A stretch of 64,000 bases of DNA from Melaminivora sp034675505 (GTDB lineage: Bacteria > Pseudomonadota > Gammaproteobacteria > Burkholderiales > Burkholderiaceae_C), in contig JAUCDD010000002.1 in NCBI GenBank assembly GCA_034675505.1, positions 1 through 64,000 of the forward strand. The letters run 5' to 3'. Below the pieces are notes generated by a model that saw only the letters and a list, made by a program, of their open reading frames with translations, did not search any database and was not told the DNA's origin. A program made the translations under genes and the position numbers. Numbering within the stretch: the first letter of the stretch is position 1; each line of letters opens with the position of its first letter. Below, in pieces: positions 1-8,396 of this stretch.

Positions 1-398
1 TAACTTTTTTATCATTACTTGGTTCAGTTACGTATTGCTTAGTTGTGTGAGGGAAGTCGGTGCGTGTTCTAATGATCTGTGTATCTAGTAGGATTCTGGT
101 GGATGCGGATATGTAGTCATAATATGGCGCATCGGTATCAAAATTACCTAAGAAAACTTCAAACCATGCAGGATGTTGACTTTTTACATATTTATACAAG
201 TTTCCATCTGATTTCCCAACTTGGCGACAATTTTCGAATCCCTCGGCCCAATCAGCGTAAACGGTGGCTCATGTACATTTGAGTATTTCATTCCGCTTTG
301 ATTGAACACAATTTAAAGTGCGAGGCTAAGCGCCATCAGCGGGATGAAAGAGACGATAAAAAGCCTCTTGTATTTATTTACGCTCATTGGCATTTTGA
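1..398. other. AT-rich stretch without recognisable gene
   Basis: The first 398 bases are clearly richer in A and T than the rest of the window. They hold only short open frames without a convincing ribosome binding site or a recognisable product; the longest, 67 codons at 79-282 on the plus strand, has no protein-like composition. I see no tRNA, integrase or inverted repeat here that would mark an integration point. Confidence 0.5.
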
Positions 399-665
399 TC
401 ACCTCGGTGTGTCATGGAAAAATGGGCCAAGATACTCAAAATAATTCTTTAGGACATTTTTTATATTGCCGTGAATAGCATCGTATTTTGCGTTATTTGA
501 TGCTCTGATTTTTACGTTATGGCCATCTATTCGAACGCTTGAAACATGATGGATTAAGCGCAAGTCCTCCAGCAGGGCATTAATGTAAGGCGTTAAATCA
601 TCCTGTTGTTCATTGTTGGAAGTCTCGCGAGGAATCAGCCTAGAGATGTGTATTATGTATTCCAT
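399..665 (-). CDS. small hypothetical protein, 88 aa
   Basis: An 88-codon frame on the minus strand starting MEYIIHISRLIPRET. I do not recognise the family. The composition is protein-like (mixed charged and hydrophobic residues, no low complexity) and AT-rich like its surroundings, unlike the GC-rich genes downstream. No good Shine-Dalgarno sequence precedes the ATG, and there is no neighbouring gene to suggest an operon. It could be a small gene of an accessory island, a remnant of a larger gene, or a chance frame. No signal peptide or membrane segment is evident. Confidence 0.3.
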   Translation of the reverse strand: MEYIIHISRLIPRETSNNEQQDDLTPYINALLEDLRLIHHVSSVRIDGHNVKIRASNNAKYDAIHGNIKNVLKNYFEYLGPFFHDTPR

Positions 666-1562
666 GTGACAAAATTGAATTTGTACCTAATGGGTGGGGT
701 AGGTGATCCGCTGAAAGTAGAAATCTTTAACAGAAGTTTAAAAATTTATTATTATTATTATTATTATAAATCCTGCCACCGCGCTTCCATAATCCTTGAT
801 CAAGCTGACGATTAGGGCTTAGGTTCGCTTGATCTCTTCTTCTTTTCGCAGCTGGCTCTGTGCTATATCTAATCTATCGGTTGGATTGGCCATATCGTGT
901 TTATATCGTGCTCCACTTGGGAACCTCTGCAAAATTTCGTTTTCTGAAATTTCGGCCCAATGAAATCAATTCTTTAGGAGGGCTTCGCGTGGGATTTCAG
1001 GGGTTTTGCAGACCTTCCCTAGAGCTTTGATAAGCAGCGTTTCGATTGCTATCAGGATCAAACTTTTGAACAACGTAAGAGGTGTATATAGCTTCCTAAA
1101 TATTGCCCATTGACAAGGTTTGCAAGACGCCCAGCAGATGAATATAAAATGGCGCCTAGAACGATAATTGCAGAAGTATGTTTTATTTTAGCTATCCGTT
1201 TCCTTGGCTGCAATTTAATTGAAATCAGTTGCTGAAAAATGCGCGATCTGATTTTGCTAATTTTCAATAACGCTTTTATGTATCTCTCATCTGCAATATT
1301 TTTCTCCTTTTAGGCTGTCATAAGAATTTCCGGTATGGCCTTTGTTTGTGAGATGTGGCACTTCCAGGAGCCCCGTCCCGAATCTGGATAATCACCAGTG
1401 CAGAGTGGCGGTAAATCGACGTTCCCAAAACAGTGCCCCCGGAAGGCGAGGCGTTTCTCTTTGTATCATACGACAGTCGCAAGATGCGTAGTGCGAAGCT
1501 ATCGCCGAGACGTCGCTCGCCCCGTATCCTGTATCCAACGCATCCACATCCAAAGGCCCAGC
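666..1562. other. gene-poor stretch spanning the AT-rich / GC-rich boundary
   Basis: No gene could be supported. A 69-codon minus-strand frame at 1058-1267 has one hydrophobic segment but starts with TTG, has no ribosome binding site and was not called. Base composition changes at about 1330-1390 from AT-rich to GC-rich, just ahead of the symporter pseudogene. The last 170 bases have genome-like composition and presumably held that gene's promoter. No direct repeat or tRNA end was seen at the boundary. Confidence 0.45.
746..766. repeat. (TTA)7 microsatellite
   Basis: Seven tandem TTA trinucleotides followed by TATAAA. This is a simple-sequence repeat in non-coding AT-rich DNA, unusual for a high-GC genome. 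It may simply reflect the foreign base composition of the segment. Confidence 0.9.
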
Positions 1563-3013
1563 ATGAACCCCACAGTCCCCAGCCCCGGCCAACTCTTCAC
1601 CGGCCCTTTCTTCGAAAACTTCCTCGTCCTCACCCGCTGGCAGACGCTGGTCTGGGTGGCGCTGCTGCTATTGGCCTTCTGGTTGCTGGTGCGACTGAAA
1701 AAGGCCGGCAAGAGCTTTTCCCTGCGCATGATGGTCGCCCTCGGCCTGGGCCTGGCACTCGGCCTGTCGCTTCAATGGCTGGAGGGCATGCCGCAAGAAG
1801 CCAGCACCGCGCTGCGCGAAACGGCCACCTGGTACGGCCTGTTCGGGCGCGGCTTCGTCGCGTTGATCCGCATGCTGGTCATCCCGCTGGTGTTCGTCTC
1901 CATCGTCAAGGTGGTGCTCGACCATTCGGGCGAGGAGTACCTCTCCAAGGTGGCGGTGCGCGGCGTCTTCTGGCTGTTGGCCACCACCGGCATCGCGGCG
2001 CTGGTGGGGATTGCGCTGGCCAATCTGTTCGGCCTCGGGCAGGGCACGATGTACCAGGCAGGCAAGGCAGCGCTGCGCGAGCAGACCAACCTGGTCAATA
2101 TCCTGGTCAACCAGATCCCGGCCAACATCGTCTCGGCGATCAGCGGCAACAACGTGGTCGGGCTGGTTATCTTCTCCGCGCTGCTGGGCATTGGCGCGCA
2201 GCGGGCGGCGGCGCGCTTTCCCGTCCCGGTGGCGGCGTTTGGCGGCTTCATCGACGGGCTGCACGCGGTGGTCATCAGCGTGACGACCATGATCATCCGG
2301 CTGCTGCCCTACGGCGTGACGGCGCTGATGGGCGGCACCCTCATGAGTAACGGCATCCCGGCCATCCTGGACGTGTAGGGCTTCATCGTGGCGATCTACG
2401 TGGCGTCGGTGGTCATGGTGGCGGTGCACCTGCTGCTGGTGGCGGCCAACGGCCTGTCGCCGTTCACCTACCTCGCCAAATCGCGCGAGACGCTGGTCAT
2501 GGCGTTCTCCAGCCGCTCGTCGCTGGGCACGCTGCCGCTGACGATCGCCACGCTGACCGAACGCATGGGCGTGTCGGCCGGCGCGGCCAACCTGGTGGGC
2601 TCGCTGGGCGCGACCATGGGCATGAACGGCTGCGCCGGGTTCTTCCCGGCCATGCTGGTGGTGATGGTCGGGCACATGGTGGGGCTGGAGCTGAACCTGC
2701 AGTTCTACCTGATGACGCTGATCGTGGTCATCGTCGGCTCCATCGGCGTGGCGGGCATCCCCGGCGCCGCCACCATCGCCGCGACCATCGCGCTGTCGGG
2801 CATGGGGCTGGGCGAGCATTTCGCGCTGATCGGCATGGTGCTGGCCATCGATCCGATCATGGACAGCTTGGCGCGCACGCTGCCCAATGTCTCGGGCGCC
2901 ATGACCTCGGCGCTGGTCACCGACAAGCAGGTGGGCAGCTCCTCGACCGGCAGGTGTATGCGGACCCCGGGGCGCGGGTCCGCGCGTCCGGGCTGGAGTT
3001 GGATGCGCTGTAA
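1563..3013 (+). pseudogene. DAACS-family symporter (TcyP/YdjN-like), disrupted
   Basis: The translation is a dicarboxylate/amino acid:cation symporter (SLC1/DAACS type), closest by memory to the L-cystine transporter TcyP/YdjN of E. coli. The start MNPTVPSPGQLF at 1563 precedes a membrane segment. IRMLVIPLVF, MAFSSRSSLGTLPL and MGMNGCAGFFPAMLV are typical family motifs. Two lesions break the frame. An in-frame TAG at 2376-2378 lies between ILDV and GFIVAIYVASV, inside a conserved block. A one-base deletion near 2937 follows LVTDKQVG; restoring one base gives a normal tail ending ASGLELDAL and a TAA at 3011-3013. Repaired, the protein would be 483 aa, a usual family length. It could also be an aspartate/dicarboxylate transporter. 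It lies right beside the AT-rich segment. The amber codon is not in a homopolymer, so this is probably a true pseudogene. Confidence 0.8.
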
Positions 3014-3128
3014 CGGGCGCCGGATGCGCGCTCTGCGGCCGCTGATTGCGGATGCGGGCGCGCCGGCGGGTGGTTGGTGGCGCCCGCTTGCACGTTGCTG
3101 CTTTGCGGGGGCGCGCTCCGGGCGCAGG

Positions 3129-3632
3129 TTCTTCCAGCTCCCCGTCCCCCTGGTTGACGAAGATGCCCACGGCCAGCAGCGTGATGTAGAAGCGAAACGC
3201 GCTCGCCTGCCCGTTCCAGGTCGGCGACTGCCACATCAGGAACCACTCGCCGCCGATGACCATGAATCCCAGGAACCACAGCACGAAGCCGGCCAGCACG
3301 CCAGCGACGGCCCAGCGCTTGGCATGCGCGAATTGCGCAGCCGGCGCATGCCGCGCGCGCCACAGCGCCCAGGCGCCACGGCCCAGCAGGGCGGCGGTGG
3401 CGATCTCGCCGGCGATGATCAAGCCATACAGCGCGTGCCACAGGAAGGGGCTGTGGATGGCCCGCCAGCGCACCAGGTGCCGGCTGCCGTCGAAGATGCT
3501 GTCCATGGCCAGCACATGCTGCACGAAGGCCAGGTTGGCGCGGTAGTCCACCAGGTTGTTGAAGGCCACCAGGGCGGCGAACAGGGCCAGGCAGGCAGTC
3601 ATGGCGGCCTTGGCGCAGCGGGTCATCAGCAT
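3129..3632 (-). CDS. DUF2165 membrane protein, 3' end degenerate
   Basis: A small integral membrane protein of the DUF2165 family; function unknown. It has four hydrophobic segments and hallmark stretches such as LVAFNNLVDYRANLAFVQHV, FMVIGGEWFLMWQS and TWNGQASAFRF. ATG 3632 is preferred over ATG 3638 because AGGAGG at 3640-3645 is spaced 7 bases from it. Family members end about ten residues after the last helix (here VNQGDGELE, near 3130). In this sequence no stop follows: the frame stays open far into the antisense of the symporter pseudogene. The true end is therefore not resolved; a deletion or frameshift between the two convergent genes is likely. The end coordinate given is the end of the recognisable domain. 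Confidence 0.65.
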
Positions 3633-3673
3633 GGTCATTCCTCCTGCAGATCATCATCCTGCAGCGCGAATAT

Positions 3674-4414
3674 CTAATTGGAATCTGACCCCAATAATTG
3701 GCCTTCCAGGCGGGAGCGCCAGTCCTCGGCCTGGCCGCCTTCCAGGCGGCGGGTGAACAGGCGCTGCCAGTTGGGGGGCAGGGGCAGGGCCAGCAGCTGG
3801 TGCAGCAGGGCGGGGGTGCAGTCGCGGTCGGCGATTGCCTGCATGATGCGTTCCAGGGGCCAGCCGGGGTGGGGGCGCGCGGTCAGCCAGACGGTGTCGC
3901 CGGCCTGCACCTCGCCGTCCTCCAGCACGCGCAGGTACCAGCCGGTGCGCAGGCTGGTCTGTACGCGCCTCGCCATGTCGGGCACGCCGAAGCGGTCGCT
4001 CAGCTTCCAGCACGGCTGGCGGCCCTGGCTGACTTCAAAGCGTGCGCTGCCCACGTGCCATTGGTCGCCCAGGCAGACGCTGGCCTCGGCGATGCCCAGC
4101 AGGCTGAAGTTCTCGCCGAAGGCGCCCGGCCGTTGCAGCAGCTCCAGCGCGCGGGGATGCTCCGCGAGGTCTTCGCGCCAGGGTGCGTATTGCTCCCAGG
4201 CGTAGCAGTGCACGGCCTTGAGTGGCCCGCCGTGGACCCGCGTGTCGCCCTGCTCGTCGCCCGCCAGGCCCTGTGCGCCGGCGGCCACCGGCCCGCTGCG
4301 CGGCTGCTTGGCGATGGCGCTGACGCTGCCCGGGCGGGTGAAGGGCTGCACCGTGCCGGTGAGGACGCTGCCCAGGGTGCCGATGGCGCGGGCGTGGGGA
4401 TGGGGGTGGGTCAT
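3674..4414 (-). CDS. MOSC-domain protein, YiiM-like
   Basis: A 246-aa MOSC-domain protein similar to YiiM, which protects against hydroxylated base analogues through molybdenum cofactor chemistry. The conserved motif GRQPCWKLSDRFG carries the candidate molybdenum-ligand cysteine, followed by QTSLRTGWYLRVLEDG, the usual YiiM core. VHGGPLKAVHCYAWEQY and GAFGENF are also typical. The ATG at 4414 overlaps the TGA of the upstream histidine kinase gene (ATGA), so translation is probably coupled; an ATG at 4423 is an alternative. The last five residues and the stop codon are supplied by a dispersed repeat (3676-3701), so the native C-terminus may have been replaced. It is the third gene of a response regulator-kinase-MOSC operon. 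Confidence 0.85.
   Translation of the reverse strand: MTHPHPHARAIGTLGSVLTGTVQPFTRPGSVSAIAKQPRSGPVAAGAQGLAGDEQGDTRVHGGPLKAVHCYAWEQYAPWREDLAEHPRALELLQRPGAFGENFSLLGIAEASVCLGDQWHVGSARFEVSQGRQPCWKLSDRFGVPDMARRVQTSLRTGWYLRVLEDGEVQAGDTVWLTARPHPGWPLERIMQAIADRDCTPALLHQLLALPLPPNWQRLFTRRLEGGQAEDWRSRLEGQLLGSDSN
3676..3701. repeat. AATTGGAATCTGACCCC element, copy 1
   Basis: An imperfect palindrome with arms AATTGG and CCAATA/ATTGG around GAATCTGACCC. The same core recurs at 46369-46385 and 46476-46497. Read on the minus strand it codes for the last residues of the MOSC protein (GSDSN) and its TAG stop. It resembles the GGGGTCAG-type REP sequences associated with RAYT transposases, but no RAYT gene is in the window. 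Confidence 0.8.
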
Positions 4415-5703
4415 GCACGCCATGATGCCGCAGTGCCTGGGCTGCCTGCGGCGGGCGCGCCGGCGTCGGCCGGCAGGCGCAGCACGAAGCAGGCGCCGGC
4501 CTGCCCGTCCGGGCGTGGGCCGCACTGCACGCTGCCGCCGTGGCGCTGGGCAATGGAGCGCACCAGCGCCAGCCCCAGGCCGACGCCGCCGGCGCGTTCG
4601 CTGGCGCCGGGCAGGCGGTAAAACGGCTCGAAGATGCGTTCGCGCTGCTGCGGTGCCACGCCCGGGCCGTGGTCGCACACGGCCAGCAGGTTGTCCGCGC
4701 CTTCGCGCCGGATGGTCAGCATGACCTCGCCCTGGCTGTAGCGGCGGGCGTTCTCCAGCAGGTTGCGCAGCGCGCGGCGCAGCAGGCGGGCGTCGCCGCG
4801 CATTTCCAGCGGGGCCTGCCGGGGCGCGTCCACACCGCCTGCCACCAGTTCGGCATCGACGCGCGCGCATTCCTCGGCGGCCAGGCCCAGCAGGTCCACG
4901 CTTTCGATGTGGGCGGTGTCCAGGGCGCCCGCGTCCAGCCGGCTGGCCAGCAGGATCTCGTCGACCAGCTGGTCCAGCTCGGTGATGTTGCGCTCGATCT
5001 CAGCGCGCGCGGCCGGCTGCGCCGGCGTGGCCTGCAGCAGCTCCAGCCCCATGCGGATGCGCGTCAGCGGCGAGCGCAGCTCATGCGAGGCGTTGGCCAG
5101 CAGCGATTTGTGTGACTGCACCAGTGCCTGGATGCGGGCGGCGGCGGCGTTGAACTGCCGCGCCAGCCGCGCCACCTCGTCGTGTCCCTGCTCGGGCACG
5201 CGCACCGTGAGGTCGCCCTCGCCGAAGCGCTCGACGCTGCGTTCGAGCTGCTCCAGGCGCTGCAGCAGCCGGCGGATGATGGGAAACACCCCCAGGCTCA
5301 CGGCCAGGCCGGTCAGCGCCAGCATCCACACGAAGCCATAGGGCGGGCGCAGCCAGTAGCCGGCGCCGTGGTGTTCGCGCGCGCCTGCCGGGCGCTGGCG
5401 CGGCGCCAGGCGCAGCTGCCAGGTCTGCCCGTCCTGCGCGTCGATGCGCAGCTGCAGCCCGGCCTCGGGCTCGCCCGGCACGCGCGTGGACTGGCCCTGC
5501 AGCAGCACCTGCCCGTCGGGCGCGATCAGCTGCAGCTCGCGCGCGGGCGGCGCGTCCAGGCGTTGCTGCGCGCTGTGCTCGGCCGCCACGCGCCAGGCGT
5601 AGCCGACGATGAGCGCGAACACCGCCAGGCTGCCCGCCACCGCCAGCCAGATGCGCAGGTACAGGCGCCGCGTCAGCGGGCTGGATGTATTCGTCAGCCG
5701 CAT
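4411..5703 (-). CDS. sensor histidine kinase (RstB/CpxA-like)
   Basis: A 430-aa membrane sensor kinase of the EnvZ/CpxA/RstB type. A first transmembrane helix spans about residues 17-39 and a second about 123-145, enclosing a short (~85 aa) periplasmic domain. A HAMP segment follows (about 145-193), then the H-box ASHELRSPLTRIR with phosphoaccepting His207, an N-box (ALRNLLENARRYS, ~310-323), DHGPGVA and GVGLGLALV. The start MRLTNTSSPL at 5703 was chosen because the frame further upstream has low-complexity, non-family sequence. It pairs with the response regulator at 5886-6602; a 182-base gap with a hairpin repeat separates them. The periplasmic domain is too short to name a stimulus. Envelope stress is the usual theme in this family, but that is inference. 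Confidence 0.9.
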   Translation of the reverse strand: MRLTNTSSPLTRRLYLRIWLAVAGSLAVFALIVGYAWRVAAEHSAQQRLDAPPARELQLIAPDGQVLLQGQSTRVPGEPEAGLQLRIDAQDGQTWQLRLAPRQRPAGAREHHGAGYWLRPPYGFVWMLALTGLAVSLGVFPIIRRLLQRLEQLERSVERFGEGDLTVRVPEQGHDEVARLARQFNAAAARIQALVQSHKSLLANASHELRSPLTRIRMGLELLQATPAQPAARAEIERNITELDQLVDEILLASRLDAGALDTAHIESVDLLGLAAEECARVDAELVAGGVDAPRQAPLEMRGDARLLRRALRNLLENARRYSQGEVMLTIRREGADNLLAVCDHGPGVAPQQRERIFEPFYRLPGASERAGGVGLGLALVRSIAQRHGGSVQCGPRPDGQAGACFVLRLPADAGAPAAGSPGTAASWRA

Positions 5704-5811
5704 GGCGCCCCGCTCCTGCCGCACGCATCGCGCCGCGCCCCCGCGCTCAGAAACTGGCGCTCGCCCCCGCCAGCGGCCGCCGTGGATCCGGCTCCGCCAG
5801 GCCACCGGCGG

Positions 5812-5882
5812 CGTCCCCCTGCCCGCAGCGCGCAGCGCTGCGAGAGCGGGGGGAAGGCGCGCAGCGCCGCAGGGGGGTGTCC
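5812..5882. repeat. GC-rich REP-like hairpin between regulator and kinase genes
   Basis: A GC-rich stretch with CCCCCTGCCCGCAG near the left end and CGCCGCAGGGGGGTG at the right, able to pair, plus an inner GCGCAGCGC/GCGCAGCGCC repeat. It lies in the gap between the response regulator stop and the kinase start, so the operon mRNA would carry a strong stem-loop there. I recall similar elements between genes of Comamonadaceae. It may lower kinase expression relative to the regulator. Confidence 0.6.
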
Positions 5883-5885
5883 CAT

Positions 5886-6602
5886 TCAGTCCTGCTGCCT
5901 GGCGAAGACGTAGCCCACGCCGCGCACGGTGAGGATGCGGCGCGGGTTCTTGGGGTCGGCCTCGATGGCGGCGCGGATGCGCCCCATGTGCACGTCGATG
6001 GAGCGGTCAAAGGCCTCCAGCTCGCGCCCGCGCACGGCCTCCATGATCTGCTCGCGCGTGAGCACGCGCCCGGCGCGCTCGGCCATGGTGACCAGCAGGT
6101 CGAACTGGTAGGAGGTCAACTCGGCCGCCTGGCCGGCCACGCTCACGCTGCGCGCGTCGCGGTCGATCTCCAGCTGGCCGAAGCGCAGCACGTTGGCCGC
6201 CAGCGCGCTGCCGGCCTCGCGCCGGCGCAAGAGCGCGCGGATGCGCGCCAGCAGCTCGCGCGGCTCGAAGGGCTTGGGCAGGTAGTCGTCGGCGCCGATC
6301 TCCAGGCCGATCACGCGGTCCATGGCATCGCCCTTGGCGGTGAGCATCAGCACCGGCAGGCGCGCCGCCGCTCCGGGCAGCGCGCGGATGCGCCGGCAGA
6401 CCTCCAGGCCGTCCATGCCGGGCAGCATCAGGTCCAGGATGACCAGCTCGGGCAGTGGCGCGCCGTCCGCGCCCTGCAGCTGTTGCAGGCCGCTTTCGCC
6501 ATCGCCGCAGTGGCGCAGCTGCAGGCCCGACTGGCCCAGGTAGTCGCCCACCATCTGCGCCAGGCGCAGGTCGTCCTCGATCATCAAAAGCTGCGAACTC
6601 AT
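5886..6602 (-). CDS. OmpR-family response regulator (RstA/CpxR-like)
   Basis: A 238-aa response regulator. The receiver domain (about 1-120) has the acidic pair E9/D10, phosphoacceptor Asp57 in LVILDLMLPGMDG, Thr/Lys in MLTAKGD and the KPFEPREL end. A winged-helix DNA-binding domain of the OmpR/PhoB type (about 135-238) contains LTSYQFDLLVTMAERAGRVL and the terminal ILTVRGVGYVFA. It is the first gene of a three-gene unit with the histidine kinase and the MOSC protein, all on the minus strand. Targets cannot be told from the sequence. Confidence 0.93.
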   Translation of the reverse strand: MSSQLLMIEDDLRLAQMVGDYLGQSGLQLRHCGDGESGLQQLQGADGAPLPELVILDLMLPGMDGLEVCRRIRALPGAAARLPVLMLTAKGDAMDRVIGLEIGADDYLPKPFEPRELLARIRALLRRREAGSALAANVLRFGQLEIDRDARSVSVAGQAAELTSYQFDLLVTMAERAGRVLTREQIMEAVRGRELEAFDRSIDVHMGRIRAAIEADPKNPRRILTVRGVGYVFARQQD

Positions 6603-6659
6603 GGGCCCATCCTCCGCCCGGGCTGTCTCGCCGGGGTGTCGTGCAGGTAAAGCGCTGGT

Positions 6660-6712
6660 AAACGGTGCGCTTCTTGTTTGATAGCTGGATGCCGCCGTTT
6701 TTCAGGGGCTCG
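6660..6712. repeat. AGCTATCAA element, truncated copy
   Basis: On the minus strand this reads CTGAAAAACGGCGGCATCC followed by AGCTATCAAAC, the right-hand end of the dispersed element described at 16741-16795. It lies between the ends of ampG and the response regulator promoter region, partly overlapping the ampG stop. Confidence 0.5.
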
Positions 6713-8045
6713 CCGGTGTCTTGACCCGGGAAGCCAGCGCAACCAGCAAAAGCACCGGTGCCCCCAGCAGCGCCGTGCCCACGAAGAAGGCCGCGTAGCC
6801 GTGCGCATCGACGAAGGCGCCCGAGAAACCCGCCAGCCACTTGGGCAACAGCAGCATCATGGAGCTGAACAGCGCGTACTGCGTGGCCGAGTACTGCACG
6901 TTGGTCAGCCCCGACAGGTAGGCGATGAAGGCCGCCGAGGCGATGCCGCCGGCCAGGTTGTCGGCCGAGACGACGAAGATCAGCCCATGGACGTCATGCC
7001 CGCGCGTGGCCAGCCAGGCGAACAGCAGGTTGCTGGCGGCCGACAGCACGGCGCCCAGCATCAGCACGCGCATCACGCCCCATCGCATGGCCATGGCGCC
7101 GCCGACGAAGGCCCCGGCCAGCGTCATGACCACGCCATAGACCTTGGTCACGGCGGCGACCTCGTCCTTGGTGAAGCCCATGTCCACGTAGAACGGGTTA
7201 GCCATGATGCCCATGACCACGTCGGCGATGCGGTAGACGGCGATCAGCGCCAGCACCAGCAGCGCCTGCCAGCGGTAGCGGCGCACGAAATCCGCAAACG
7301 GCTCGACCAGCGCGCCGCGCAGCCACTGGGCCACGCCGCGCGCGGGCGGCAGCGGGCGCGGCGCGGGCTCGGGCGACAGCAGCACCGTCAGCACCCCCAG
7401 CAGCATGGACGCGGCCATGGCCAGGTAGGCGGTGCGCCAGGCCAGCGGCTGGTAGCCGGCGGCGCCTGCGCTTTCTGCGCGCGCGGCCAGCCACAGCACG
7501 CCCGCGCCGGCCCAGATCATGGCCAGGCGGTAGCCGGTCTGGTAGGTGGCGGCCAGGGCGGCCTGGCGGTCGGCGTCGGCCGACTCGATGCGGAAGGCGT
7601 CCAGCGCGATGTCCTGCGTGGCCGAGCCGAAGGCCACCGCCAGCGCGCACCACACCAGCGGCGCCAGGCCGGCACGCGGGTCGTTGAACGCCATGCCGGC
7701 CAGCCCCGCCATGACCAGGCATTGCGCCAGCAGCAGCCAGCTGCGCCGCCGCCCCAGCCAGCGGGTGAGCAGCGGCAGCGGCATGCGGTCCACCAGCGGC
7801 GCCCAGACCCACTTGAAGGCATACGCCAGCCCGACCCAGGACAGGTAGCCGATGGTGGTGCGGTCCACGCCCGCCTCGCGCAGCCAAAACGACAGCGTGC
7901 CCAGCACCAGCAGCAGCGGCAGCCCGGCGGAAAAACCCAGGGCCAGCATGCGCAGGCTGGCCGGCTCCAGGTAGACGCGCAGCGCCTGGCGCCAGGAGCG
8001 GCGGGTGGGAGCGGCGGGCGCGGAGGGAGCGGTGGTGGGGGGCAT
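6702..8045 (-). CDS. AmpG-family muropeptide permease
   Basis: A 447-aa major facilitator of the AmpG family, which imports GlcNAc-anhydroMurNAc peptides from the periplasm for cell-wall recycling. The N-terminal part (LALGFSAGLPLLLVLGTLSFWLREAGVD) matches AmpG, as does SATQDIALDAFRIE in the middle. About twelve to fourteen hydrophobic segments are visible. ATG 8045 lies at the natural beginning of the sequence. The short Ala/Pro-rich N-terminal tail (about 20 residues) is not conserved. The gene stands alone between the two-component operon and a divergent DMT transporter. Confidence 0.9.
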   Translation of the reverse strand: MPPTTAPSAPAAPTRRSWRQALRVYLEPASLRMLALGFSAGLPLLLVLGTLSFWLREAGVDRTTIGYLSWVGLAYAFKWVWAPLVDRMPLPLLTRWLGRRRSWLLLAQCLVMAGLAGMAFNDPRAGLAPLVWCALAVAFGSATQDIALDAFRIESADADRQAALAATYQTGYRLAMIWAGAGVLWLAARAESAGAAGYQPLAWRTAYLAMAASMLLGVLTVLLSPEPAPRPLPPARGVAQWLRGALVEPFADFVRRYRWQALLVLALIAVYRIADVVMGIMANPFYVDMGFTKDEVAAVTKVYGVVMTLAGAFVGGAMAMRWGVMRVLMLGAVLSAASNLLFAWLATRGHDVHGLIFVVSADNLAGGIASAAFIAYLSGLTNVQYSATQYALFSSMMLLLPKWLAGFSGAFVDAHGYAAFFVGTALLGAPVLLLVALASRVKTPASP

Positions 8046-8396
8046 GGGACGGGCTGGGAGAGCTGGGGCGGCTGCGGCAGGTCGGGTGCTGGCGGGCCAT
8101 TATCCGCAGGCTCTGCCGCAGCTTGGCCCGTCGTTGGGGCCCTCTCCCTGCGGGGCAAGGGACGACATTCCGCCGACAGCCCGGCCCTTCTTGCTCCCTC
8201 GCCCCCTCTGGGGAGAGGGTTGGGGTGAGGGGCCAGCTCAGTCGCGGCGCCCGCATCGACCCCCCTCACCCCGGCCCTCCCCCGCACGCGGGAGAGGGAG
8301 TAGTCAACCCGCCGCCCATCGCATGCTTACCGCGCGAAGAGCGAGGGACGGGCCTTCGAATGCATGCGCCCGCCGCTGGCATGATCGCCGCCCATC
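8046..8396. other. divergent intergenic region with a REP pair
   Basis: 351 bases between ampG (minus) and a DMT transporter gene (plus). I see no gene. It should hold both promoters, but no clear sigma70 pair stands out in this GC-rich DNA. The central part is a BIME-like pair of inverted repeats (8191-8300). Confidence 0.6.
8191..8300. repeat. BIME-like pair of GGGAGAGGG / CCCTCACCCC elements
   Basis: Left unit 8191-8233 reads TTGCTCCCTC..CTGGGGAGAGGG..GGGGTGAGGGG. Right unit 8260-8300 reads CCCCCTCACCCCGGCCCTCC..GCGGGAGAGGGAG, its inverse. Each unit can form its own stem-loop and the two can pair with each other. Similar mirrored pairs occur at 42378-42492, 60139-60262 and 61481-61580. 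Confidence 0.8.

Noticed and set aside
79..282. 67-codon plus-strand frame in the AT-rich block
   Set aside because: No ribosome binding site and no protein-like features; chance frame.
606..815. 69-codon plus-strand frame through the (TTA)7 repeat
   Set aside because: It includes the microsatellite as a poly-Tyr tract and overlaps the more plausible 399-665 frame.
1668..3638. A 656-codon minus-strand open frame
   Set aside because: Only its first 170 residues (DUF2165) are protein-like; the rest is antisense to the symporter pseudogene with Arg/His/Gln-rich shadow composition.
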